A stretch of 54,114 bases of DNA from Bacteroidales bacterium. Its GTDB lineage: Bacteria; Bacteroidota; Bacteroidia; Bacteroidales; WCHB1-69. Positions 8,395-17,000 of the stretch are shown piece after piece; the first letter of the stretch is position 1, and every line of letters begins with the position of its first letter. Made by a program: the position numbers and the translations under genes. The notes under the pieces are model-generated. The model worked only from the letters and a program-made list of their open reading frames with translations, had not been told where the DNA came from and ran no database searches. The stretch spans positions 1 to 54,114 of the forward strand of contig JAGCVQ010000055.1 in the NCBI GenBank assembly GCA_017962275.1, written 5' to 3'.

Positions 8395-10671
8395 TCAAAA
8401 ATTTCGAATGCTGCGCACCCTCATAGCATCGAGGAATAATGAGAAAAGGTTGTTTTTATGCTGATTGCGAACCCCGCCTCCCGAATCAAGATACCAAGCA
8501 AAATAACCATCCTTTTCAGAAGAGGACCACAAATACGCACCAGAAGAAGTGTTTGGGAACATGACCGTTCCACCAAGCAACTGCAGCGTGGCATTCACTA
8601 CGGGTTCTTCCGTAAACATCGCTCTCAGCTGCCCCATGGCGGGAATGTACCAGCCGTTGTCGAAATCCACAGTGCCCGCAACATAGGCCATGGAATTGTT
8701 CCGCATAGCCAACGTATTGGCATAGCCGTTCGTGTCGTATAGAGCCGTTCTTGAAGTGGAATAGTTGGTATTGGACAAATTCGCCGAGTTACCCCACGCC
8801 ATACCGACTCCCTGCTCCTGCAAATGCATCGCCCAGCCGTGCTCATGAGTGCCATCCACATAGAAGACCACACCCAAGGCCGTCTTGCCGCAGGGCCACA
8901 TACTGGGTTTCACGATACTGCCGTCGGTGCAAAGGATGTCACCCGGCACCACAGGATGAGGCGTGGGCGGCAGGGCCACTGAATTGTCTGTGCTCCCCAC
9001 CGCCAGAACGGTCGTGCTCTCCCCGGCGCATATCTCCGAAGGCTGGGCCTCTGCACTGAGTAGGGGCGTATTGTGGACCACAAGCTGCAGCACTTCCACG
9101 CTGTCGCACCCGTGAACGGTAGTGTAGTTGTTCGTGAAGACATACACCCCGGAACTGTCCTGGACCGGCAGATGGAAGCCGTTGGCATCATACGCGCTGC
9201 CCGAGCAGAGAGTGTCCTGCACGAAACTATGGTATCCCGGATAGTGCCAGACCGTTATCTGAGCTGAATTGTTTTGGCAACCATTGTCCGCAATCAGCGT
9301 AATCACGGAGGGATTCTCCGCATTATCCAGAAAGGAGAGCGTGAGGGTGGGCCCGTTCAGTCCCGATAAGACACCTGTCCCTCCCGGAACAATCCATTGC
9401 AAGTCTGAGACAGCATTTGCAGCCGCCGTGAAGGTGACCGGCTTGTACTCACAGGTAGTTGTTTCCCCCTGGATATCCAACGACATGGCCGCATTGACGG
9501 ACACCGTGAGATGCAGAATCGAAAACAACGTGTCGCACCCGGCATTGCCCACTGTGAAAATTGTATCCGTAAAGTTGCCCGGTGGCAGGTTGGTGTATTC
9601 GAAACCGTAATGGTCGTAGTCGTCCCCTTGGCAGGCATAATCGTAATATTCCGTATATTTCTGCACGACAGTCAGATAGAGCGTATAGACAACATCGTTC
9701 CCGGAACAGTCAGAAGCGTTGAAGAAGGTGTTGCGCACCGTCTGCGTGCCGATGACAGTTTGCGGCGGTAGGTCGAACAGATGGTCGTGATAGCTGTCGC
9801 CCTCACAAATCGTGTCATAGAAGGTGGCATCCTCGGTCGGGAGATTGTCCTGCAGCAAGGTCGCGTTGAGGGTGAAGACACATCCGATGGCGGAGGTAAT
9901 CTGGCAGCTGGCCGAGGTGGTGCTGTTGAGCGGATAGGTAGAGGTGGAGGTGGTGTCACCGTTGGCCCATTCGTAATGCTCGAACCCGGGAGGAGCCGTG
10001 AAAGTGACGTACCCGTCTTGGCAGTTGCCCGTAAGGTTCGGGCTTATGCAACGGGCTGTGAAGTAGGCGTAGCCGAAATGCCCCTCGAAAGCACAGTCGT
10101 AAGTGACAAATTGCAAGCGTATCTGCTGACCGGCGTATTCGGAGAGGTCGAACCCCACATCCGTCCAGGGCCGCCAGCACATTCCGCTAAGGGAGTGAAA
10201 ACCCGGAATATCCGCACCGGCATGCACATCATACTCCGAACAGGAAGAGACGGGTTGTCCGTTGGCATCAAGCACACGCATCACGAAACGGGGTTGAGCA
10301 CCGGCGAAATGTCCCGGATCTTGTAGTACCACGGCGAATTTCACCAACAGGACGGAATAATCGGGGTCAACGGTAAACTGGTAGGTGATGGCCTCCGCCT
10401 CAGCACCGATGAAGGAATTGCCTAACCTCACCACCGTATCCTCGCCCGGCGGCAACAAGGGGAGCTGGTGGCCTGTGTAGGGGTCTGTGCCTTGTCCGGT
10501 AATCAACTCATGCCGTTCCCACGAAACCCCTGTGTGAAGAAATGGATTCCAAAATGACCCGTACTGGCACGTCACCCCCGGCCCGTTCAGATCGGTGAAA
10601 TCCGGGCACTGCGCCCTCACGGCGGCGAAAACCGCCAACAAGAACACCGTGATTGCCAGGAGCCGTTTCAT
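8395..10671 (-). CDS. Secreted multidomain protein ending in a DUF1566-like domain
   Basis: A 758-residue protein with signal peptide MKRLLAITVFLLAVFAAVRAQ. Residues about 22-210 look like a jelly-roll or carbohydrate-binding-type domain (QFTVDPDYSVLLVKFAVVLQ, FDLSEYAGQQIRLQF). Then come Ig/PKD-like and Cys-containing repeat segments, including one HGCDSVEVLQLVV unit like those of the downstream giant protein. The C-terminal 170 residues are a DUF1566-like domain (GVVFYVDGTHEHGWAMHL, DFDNGWYIPAMGQL, YLWSSSEKDG, MRVRSIRNF). No T9SS sorting domain is present, which is unusual among its neighbours. It may act as a partner of the downstream protein or be released to the periplasm. The gap to the next gene is 4 bases. 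Exact function unknown; export is well supported. Confidence 0.82.
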   Translation of the reverse strand: MKRLLAITVFLLAVFAAVRAQCPDFTDLNGPGVTCQYGSFWNPFLHTGVSWERHELITGQGTDPYTGHQLPLLPPGEDTVVRLGNSFIGAEAEAITYQFTVDPDYSVLLVKFAVVLQDPGHFAGAQPRFVMRVLDANGQPVSSCSEYDVHAGADIPGFHSLSGMCWRPWTDVGFDLSEYAGQQIRLQFVTYDCAFEGHFGYAYFTARCISPNLTGNCQDGYVTFTAPPGFEHYEWANGDTTSTSTYPLNSTTSASCQITSAIGCVFTLNATLLQDNLPTEDATFYDTICEGDSYHDHLFDLPPQTVIGTQTVRNTFFNASDCSGNDVVYTLYLTVVQKYTEYYDYACQGDDYDHYGFEYTNLPPGNFTDTIFTVGNAGCDTLFSILHLTVSVNAAMSLDIQGETTTCEYKPVTFTAAANAVSDLQWIVPGGTGVLSGLNGPTLTLSFLDNAENPSVITLIADNGCQNNSAQITVWHYPGYHSFVQDTLCSGSAYDANGFHLPVQDSSGVYVFTNNYTTVHGCDSVEVLQLVVHNTPLLSAEAQPSEICAGESTTVLAVGSTDNSVALPPTPHPVVPGDILCTDGSIVKPSMWPCGKTALGVVFYVDGTHEHGWAMHLQEQGVGMAWGNSANLSNTNYSTSRTALYDTNGYANTLAMRNNSMAYVAGTVDFDNGWYIPAMGQLRAMFTEEPVVNATLQLLGGTVMFPNTSSGAYLWSSSEKDGYFAWYLDSGGGVRNQHKNNLFSLFLDAMRVRSIRNF

Positions 10672-10726
10672 CTTATCATTTCATTGTCTATCCCACACTG
10701 CGGCTATCGCCTCTGTCTTGGGGTGG

Positions 10727-10806
10727 CCCCACACTGCGGCTATCGCCTTGTGTGGGGTTATTAGCACTCCGTGCGTTTTGTCCCTCCGGGACTGCTTAAG
10801 GAATTA
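10727..10806. repeat. Intergenic repeat module with CCCCACAC/GTGTGGGG hairpin (copy 1)
   Basis: A hairpin with 8-base arms (10727-10734 and 10750-10757) is followed by TTATTAGCAC.CCGTGCG, then TTTGTCCCTCCGGGACTGCTT and AAGGAA. The same ordered module recurs at 29786-29863 with a few changes. A partial direct copy of the first arm (CCACACTGCGGCTATCGCCT) lies just upstream at about 10693. It fills most of the 170-base gap between two minus-strand genes; the rest is AT-rich. Confidence 0.75.
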
Positions 10807-10841
10807 TTTTTCAAAATATATTCTGCATTATACATTCTTCA

Positions 10842-12431
10842 TTATGCATTTTTAATCACCTTCTGCTGGTATTCCTTCCCGTTCGTGTCCGTCACGCGTA
10901 GCACGTACACGCCTGCGGGGACATTCCGCATGTTCACCGTGGCGATGCCATCCTGTAGAGACGTTGCGCGCAACGTCTCTACCACCCGCCCTTGCAGGTC
11001 GTACAGGGCAACGTTGGCGATATCCGCGCCATCCAGCTCCACATACACCACCTCCCCGGCGGGGTTCGGATAAACCGTAAAGGACGAAGGTTCGTGATCC
11101 TCCAAGCCGACACACTCCTCATAGACGAGATTGCCGTAGCTGCTCCAGCCTGAGGCGGACTGGTACGCGGCGGTTGAGCCGCAAGGCACCCGAACGTAGA
11201 TGGTGCCCTGCTTGCTGAAGGTGTTACTCGTTACGATAAAGGGCTGCTCACCGTTACAGTTGAGGACTTCAAGTCCACCGCTGACATTGGCATCGTGGGA
11301 GAAGGCTCTATTACCAACGCTAACCACCGAAGCCGGCAAGGTAACCTCTTTCAGCAACGGGGTATTCAGAAAAGCAGCGGTTTCTATATTGGCAAGATTA
11401 TCAGGCAGAACCACCTCCCGAAGAGAGTCGCAATCGGCAAAACAATACCAATGTATGTTCCGCACCATGGGAGGAACAACGATATTCCGGATACCAGAAC
11501 GCTCAAAACATCGCCGTCCGATCGAGACAATGTTGTCTGACAAGATCAACGTTTTCAGGTTGCGGAAAGAATAAAAACAGTAGTCGTCTATCTCCAACGG
11601 TTCTGAACCGTTCTTGAACTCAACATATCGGCATTGAATATCAGTGTTCGGATCATACCCGACCAAATCGTACGAAAACAAGTCAATTTTCTGCAATGTG
11701 CTGGGAAAAACGAGTGAATCGATATATTCGGCGGAGAAAGCGCAGTATCCAATCTCGCGCAATCCCTCATGAAAAGTGATTTTGAGCATCGGACACTCAT
11801 AGAAGGCCCAAGAGGGAAGCACCTCCACTCCGCTCGGGATATCCACCTGACTGACAGAAGTGACGGCAAATGCAGCCTCTCCAATGTAAACCAAAGTAGT
11901 CGGGAGTGTGACATACGCCAAAGGGGAAGCATAGAAAGCACTCTCTTCAATCCGTTCCACGCCGGGCATGACAATGCGGTAAATGCCAGAGCGATGGAAC
12001 GCTTTCTCCTGAATCGTTTTCACGGAGGAGGGAAGGGTCACTGACTTCAGATCCTTCTGCATAAAAAATGCTTCGTTATCCACCGACGTGACTTGATAGT
12101 CAGTGCCGTTGTAAGTAACCATGGCTGGCACCGTGATGGACGAATCGTAGTCATACAAATCGTAAAGGTAGCCAGGCTGCCCTATATCATGGGGATAGTG
12201 GGGGTCTAACAGGTTATGATAGACCGAGTCGTGGCAGCGGGTCACGGCCACGGTGTAAGGGGCGGTGGCGGAAGTGATACGGTAATAGAGCAGATCCCCG
12301 TCCGCGTTCTCAACAGTGAAATCGTATGGAGGATACGGATTCTGCGCAACAGCCGTCCCGAAAAACGAGAACAGCAACACAACAAGACCCATTCTCATCC
12401 CCAAACCGTATGTATGTTTCTTCTTTTCCAT
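10842..12431 (-). CDS. BspA-like leucine-rich repeat surface protein, T9SS type A cargo
   Basis: A 529-residue protein. The N-terminal signal sequence (MEKKKHTYGLGMRMG then VVLLFSFFGTAVAQ) is followed by a short conserved module (YDFTVENADGDLLYYRITS) that is shared with the next gene. LRR_5 (BspA/TpLRR) repeats follow at about residues 110-410, with units such as VTLPSSVKTIQEKAF and IVMPGVERIEESAF. The C-terminal 80 residues are a T9SS type A sorting domain (VYPNPAGEVVYVEL, LYDLQGRVVETL, VPAGVYVLRVTD). The BspA family of Bacteroidetes and spirochaetes is implicated in adhesion and matrix binding. The stretch VETLRATSLQDG is encoded by an in-frame REP palindrome. It lies 42 bases downstream of its paralogue and was probably produced by tandem duplication. 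Confidence 0.9.
   Translation of the reverse strand: MEKKKHTYGLGMRMGLVVLLFSFFGTAVAQNPYPPYDFTVENADGDLLYYRITSATAPYTVAVTRCHDSVYHNLLDPHYPHDIGQPGYLYDLYDYDSSITVPAMVTYNGTDYQVTSVDNEAFFMQKDLKSVTLPSSVKTIQEKAFHRSGIYRIVMPGVERIEESAFYASPLAYVTLPTTLVYIGEAAFAVTSVSQVDIPSGVEVLPSWAFYECPMLKITFHEGLREIGYCAFSAEYIDSLVFPSTLQKIDLFSYDLVGYDPNTDIQCRYVEFKNGSEPLEIDDYCFYSFRNLKTLILSDNIVSIGRRCFERSGIRNIVVPPMVRNIHWYCFADCDSLREVVLPDNLANIETAAFLNTPLLKEVTLPASVVSVGNRAFSHDANVSGGLEVLNCNGEQPFIVTSNTFSKQGTIYVRVPCGSTAAYQSASGWSSYGNLVYEECVGLEDHEPSSFTVYPNPAGEVVYVELDGADIANVALYDLQGRVVETLRATSLQDGIATVNMRNVPAGVYVLRVTDTNGKEYQQKVIKNA
10955..10982. repeat. REP-like palindrome, family A variant, inside a coding sequence
   Basis: Arms GTAGAGACGTTGCG and CGCAACGTCTCTAC form a perfect 28-base palindrome. 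It lies within the sorting-domain coding region of the BspA-like protein and encodes part of VETLRATSLQ. The paralogue at 12474-13961 lacks the palindrome at the equivalent place (it has VVMNDDSPLQATV), so this looks like an insertion. Confidence 0.85.
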
Positions 12432-12473
12432 AATTCTTTATTCTAAATTTTTAATATTCTAAATTTTTAATTC

Positions 12474-13961
12474 TTAATTCTTAACCACTTTCCGATGATA
12501 TTCGTTGCCCTCGCTGTCCGTCACGCTCAGCAGGTACACGCCTGCGGGCAGGTTTTGCACGTTCGATGTGACGGTGGCCTGTAAGGGCGAATCATCATTC
12601 ATCACCACTATCCGTCCCTGCAGGTCGTACAGGGCGATATTGGCAATGCCCGCGCCGCCGTTTAATTCAACAGTCACCACATTTTCAACAGGATTCGGAT
12701 AAACCTTGAGTGCTATCGGATCGTAATCCTCCACTCCGACACAACCGTCGTCTTCTCCTATAGAGACCATCTGACCCGTGACAACGGAGGACCAACCCGG
12801 TGCGGTGAGGTATAAAGGAAGTGTGCCACACGGCACGGTAAACTCATTCTGACGATTGGTGTTAAAAGCATTCTCCCCTAAAGTAGGAGGCTGTTCACAC
12901 TCCAAAATGAAGATTCTAATATCGCCAGAATAAAAAGCCCTTGAACCGATGTGTTTTGTGTTTGCAGGAATAGTGAAAACAGGATGGTCGACGAAAGAGC
13001 TCATAAAAGCTTGATCCGCTATGGTATCAAGACTTTCCGGAAGTTGTATATCATAGAATTTACAATCGTAAAAACAGCGATAAGGGATTACCGACAGGCG
13101 GTTGGGCAGGGTCACAGTTCCCGTTAATTTGCGGAATCCTGAAAAACAACCGTTAGGCAATTGGAAAATATTGTCAGAGAAAACCACTGTTTGCAGATGC
13201 TGGTCCATGCCTCTGAAACAAGAGGGGGAAAGATGCAAGGTGTCGTCAGGATGCAGGGAATCTGTCTGGAACACAATCCGTTTACAAGGCAACACGGTGT
13301 CGCTCAGCGGGTTGAATCTGCGCAACGAAGCCGGGAGAATCAGCGTGTCGATCAGGCTGTAGGAGAATATGTTTGCCTCCATTTCCTGAAGACCTTCGTT
13401 CAACGTGAGGTGCCGCAGGCTGTCGCAACCGACAAAGGTCCCGGTTTTCAGAACGGCAACGCCGCCGGGAATCACCACCGATTCGACGTGGGTGTAGGCA
13501 AAAGCGCTGTCCTCAATAACAGCAACAGAACCGGGGATGGTAATGTTCCGCAACGAGGAGTGGGCAAAGGCTCCCGAACCGACCAAGCCGACCCCTGAGG
13601 GAAGTTGAACGGTACGAATACCCTGCTGGAGAGAAAATGCCTTTTCATCCACGACGGTGATATCGTAGGTGATGTCGTTATATGTCACGGTAGCAGGAAT
13701 CACAATCGTATTGTCGTAGTCGTTCAGGGGCAGTTGCAAATCGTATGCAGCCGAGTCGTGGCACCTTGTCACGGCCACGGTATAGGGTGCGGTGGACGAG
13801 GTGATCCGGTAATAGAGAGTATCACCATCGGCGTTGGCGGCCTTGAAATCATAATCCGGATAGGGGTTCTGCGCGAACGCTGTCCCGAGGAAGGAGGCCA
13901 GCAGCACCGCAACCACGGCCACTCCCGCCCGGAAATTGTTTGTGATGTTTCTCTTTTTCAT
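12474..13961 (-). CDS. BspA-like leucine-rich repeat surface protein, T9SS type A cargo (paralogue)
   Basis: A 495-residue paralogue of the adjacent gene, sharing the N-terminal AQNPYP.YDF..ANADGD.LYYRITS module, LRR_5 repeats (VQLPSGVGLVGSGAF, ITIPGSVAVIEDSAF) and a type A sorting domain (VYPNPVENVVTVEL, LYDLQGRIVVM, LPAGVYLLSVTD). The start at 13961 (MKKRNITNN) is preferred because it gives a clean signal peptide ending in FLGTAFAQ, and because a -7-like box lies at 14002-14009, downstream of the longer possible start at 14048. The signal and sorting regions are GC-rich, while the LRR region is poorer in GC: one 60-base stretch at 12901-12960 counts 22 G+C. Likely surface-anchored, with an adhesive or binding role inferred from family. 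Confidence 0.9.
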   Translation of the reverse strand: MKKRNITNNFRAGVAVVAVLLASFLGTAFAQNPYPDYDFKAANADGDTLYYRITSSTAPYTVAVTRCHDSAAYDLQLPLNDYDNTIVIPATVTYNDITYDITVVDEKAFSLQQGIRTVQLPSGVGLVGSGAFAHSSLRNITIPGSVAVIEDSAFAYTHVESVVIPGGVAVLKTGTFVGCDSLRHLTLNEGLQEMEANIFSYSLIDTLILPASLRRFNPLSDTVLPCKRIVFQTDSLHPDDTLHLSPSCFRGMDQHLQTVVFSDNIFQLPNGCFSGFRKLTGTVTLPNRLSVIPYRCFYDCKFYDIQLPESLDTIADQAFMSSFVDHPVFTIPANTKHIGSRAFYSGDIRIFILECEQPPTLGENAFNTNRQNEFTVPCGTLPLYLTAPGWSSVVTGQMVSIGEDDGCVGVEDYDPIALKVYPNPVENVVTVELNGGAGIANIALYDLQGRIVVMNDDSPLQATVTSNVQNLPAGVYLLSVTDSEGNEYHRKVVKN

Positions 13962-14001
13962 AACTTTGGGATTTATAATGATGATGATTCTTTTCACTTG
14001 G

Positions 14002-14009
14002 CGAAAATA
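14002..14009 (-). promoter_or_regulatory. Probable -7 box for the upstream BspA-like gene
   Basis: The minus strand reads TATTTTCG, one mismatch from TAnnTTTG, 41-48 bases upstream of the start codon at 13961. Confidence 0.4.
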
Positions 14010-14047
14010 CATTTTTTTATTAATACTGGGAACATGGTTTCGGGGCA

Positions 14048-14075
14048 CCGGGGGCGAATAATTATTCGCCCCTAC
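14048..14075. repeat. REP-like palindrome, family B (GGGGCGAATAATTATTCGCCCC)
   Basis: The core 14051-14072 is a perfect palindrome, with CTAC on the right side but without the GTAG foot on the left. It lies in the spacer downstream of the M4 peptidase gene. A complete copy with both feet is at 14575-14602. Confidence 0.8.
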
Positions 14076-14089
14076 AGCCCTCGTAACCG

Positions 14090-17000
14090 TTACCTCCTCA
14101 CAATTTTTTGTTGGTATTCCTTTCTGTCCCCGTCCGTCACGTGCAGGATGTACACGCCGGCGGGGATGTTGCGCATGTTGATGGTTGCGGTTCCCTGTTG
14201 GGGCGTATCGCCTACGCCCGTTACCGTCCGTCCCTGCAGGTCGTACAGGGCGACGGTCGCGATGCCCGCGCCGATCAGTTCGATATAGAGGAGGTCGTCG
14301 GTGGGGTTGGGATAGACGGTGAGGGCGGCGTCACCGGCAATGTCCGTCGTTGCCCGTTTCGCGTGGGTGGTTGTGGTGTCATTTCCGTCGTCACCCCGTT
14401 GTAGAGACGCAAAATCTTGCGTCTCTACGGGATCGTCGTAACAAATCCCGAAGAAGAAACACAGCACCCCTTTCGCCATCACGGAGGCGCGTCCGGTGTT
14501 GCGTTCGGCAATCGTCTGCAACTGCGCGATCTGCGCGGGCGTCAGCGCGTACCAGTTGATGTGGCCACCAGGTTGTAGGGGCGAATAATTATTCGCCCCT
14601 ACGGCATCGTCATTGATCCGCAACGCCAGTTTCATCGCGTGGAACTCCGCATAATTGGCCAGTTCCGCGTTTTCCGCATCCGCCAGAAACGGCTCGTCGT
14701 ATCCCATCATAAACCGCGTCTCCGTCAATGAATACGGATCGGCGATGGGCTGGGCGGCTGCGTGCCACTGCTCCAACTGGCTGAGGTCCAGCACGGTGTC
14801 GGACATGAGGGCGCGCACGGCCTCGTAGTAGGTCTCCGACAGCGACCGCCGCATCCCGGCCAGCGTTTCGTTCGTGTCTTGTTGTGGAGACGCAAAATTT
14901 TGCGTCTCTACAACGTCCATGCCCGTCTCGTCCGCATTTGCATTTCCCACCAACGCCGAGGTGTAGGCGTTCATGCCAGACTGGAAGTCCGTGAACGGGA
15001 ACGGAGGTAGGCCACCGCTGCACAGAGTGGAGGTGCAGGGATTGGTTGCGGCGAGATTCGATTCTGCATAAACACCCATTGGATTCACCAAAAAGAAAGA
15101 TACGCTATCGCTACTGTGGTAATAGGTCAGTTGCGTGCACCCGAGGTTGTACAAACTGCTGGTCTGTGCGCCGAAGAAGCGGTTGTCCGCCCCTTTGCTC
15201 AGCGAGCCCTGCCACGGACAAACAGTCGCACCGGTAGTAATGTATATGCCGTATGTATTGCTCCGGTGCTTTCCCGCCGTCATCTGCAGACCTCCCCATA
15301 CGTCCCCGTTGATTCCAGTCACATGGATGCCGTAGTCAAGGGTGTCGAAGGTGTTGCGATAAATCGAGTTGTTAGTCACACCGTTCTCGATAACACAGAT
15401 GCCAGTGGACGTAAAACCATTGTTCTTGCTGGGTTTGTGAAAGCGGTTTTCCTCGACCTTGTAGCCGCTACAACCATTCAGTACCAATCCATTGTTTACC
15501 ATAATATAGGGTGCATTCGTCATATTGTAGTCACAGCGGGTGAAAGAGGCGTAATTGTTGCCGTTGTTGCACATAGCGGTGACGTTATTAATGAAGTTAG
15601 CAAAATCCACCTTCACGGGGGCCTGCTCGCCGGTGGTGTTGACTTCTATGGCAGTGGTGAAACCCGAAAATTCACTGCGGACAAATGTGTTACAGGTGCA
15701 GGTGTTGGGATTTATAATCGGGTCTGTACACCTCTTGTCCACCGTGAAACCGGCGTCCTCGGCATAGATGGCGTGCCTGCGATCGCCTTGCGTGGTAGTG
15801 GCATTCCCGAACGTGCAGCCGTTGAAATCAATCCCTCTCACGTCCCACAACGTGACGTGGTCGATAAAGGAGACGCTGTTCTGGGAGAAAAGGTTGTTGT
15901 CGTTCACTGTGAACGAGCAATTGGAGAAATAGCTCTGGTTGTTCGCCACACCCCCGTTTAGAGCGTGGTTAGTGTAAGAGAGGAAATCCACGCTTCTCCG
16001 GTTGTTGACAAAGTGTGCATCTTCCGCACGGATGATGCCTCCCGCCGTGGCGTATCCCGCTTCGCCGGCAAGTCCCGTACGGATGGCGCAGTGGGCATTT
16101 TCGATGGTTGCCCCGTTCCGAAGTTCCACCGTGCCCTGATACTGAGCCAGCTGCCGTTTGGTGCGGTCGCCCACCACTTCGATGCCCTGCCACAGATCGT
16201 TAGGGCATGCATTTGTAAGCCTGCCGCCTTCGATAACTAATTTGCTACCAGGATAAATGATAACGGAACAAGTGTCACAAAAATGCACGGTTCCTCTAAT
16301 CGTCAGCGTTCTCAACGAATCAACGACCAAGTCTTTATCCACATAATATGACCTATCGTTAACACTCGAATAGGAAAGTCCAAATTCACCGATTCCCGTA
16401 ACCAACGGCTTAACGCCGACAACATTCCAAGCACCCAATATTGAAACTCTAATACTTTCAGGATCGCTAAAATTCACGGCAGCGTTTAAGGTTGCCTGAC
16501 AAATGTCAGAATATTCCATCCCACTAAAGAAATTGGTTGTTTCACAATAATACAACAGCTTTGCAGCTGAATCCATGGGTAGGGCAGGGAAAGTATAACA
16601 CATCCCATCGCAGCCTGTCCATGAATAACCATGAGTGAGTAGATAGAACCAGTGGGAGATGACCCCGCTGCACTCGTATGCAGTACCCGCTGTGCTTTGG
16701 CAATTATTTGAGAACATTTGTGTCACAGCTGTAACATCCGTAGGATCAGCTAAATTACGCACACAAGTCTTCCCTGATGCAGGCAAAACAATATCCTCAC
16801 CAATCTTCCAAATTTTATCATGGGAGGTCGGATATATCTTATTCGTGATAATAGCAGCCCAAATATCGGCACACGCTTCAGACAATGCGTCATCAGAGTT
16901 ATTGGGAGAATGATTATTGTTATTCCAATTTTGGTAAGAAAAAATATGTGCAAATTCATGTACAACCTCATCTATAGACGCCCTAGGGTTGTATGCTGAG

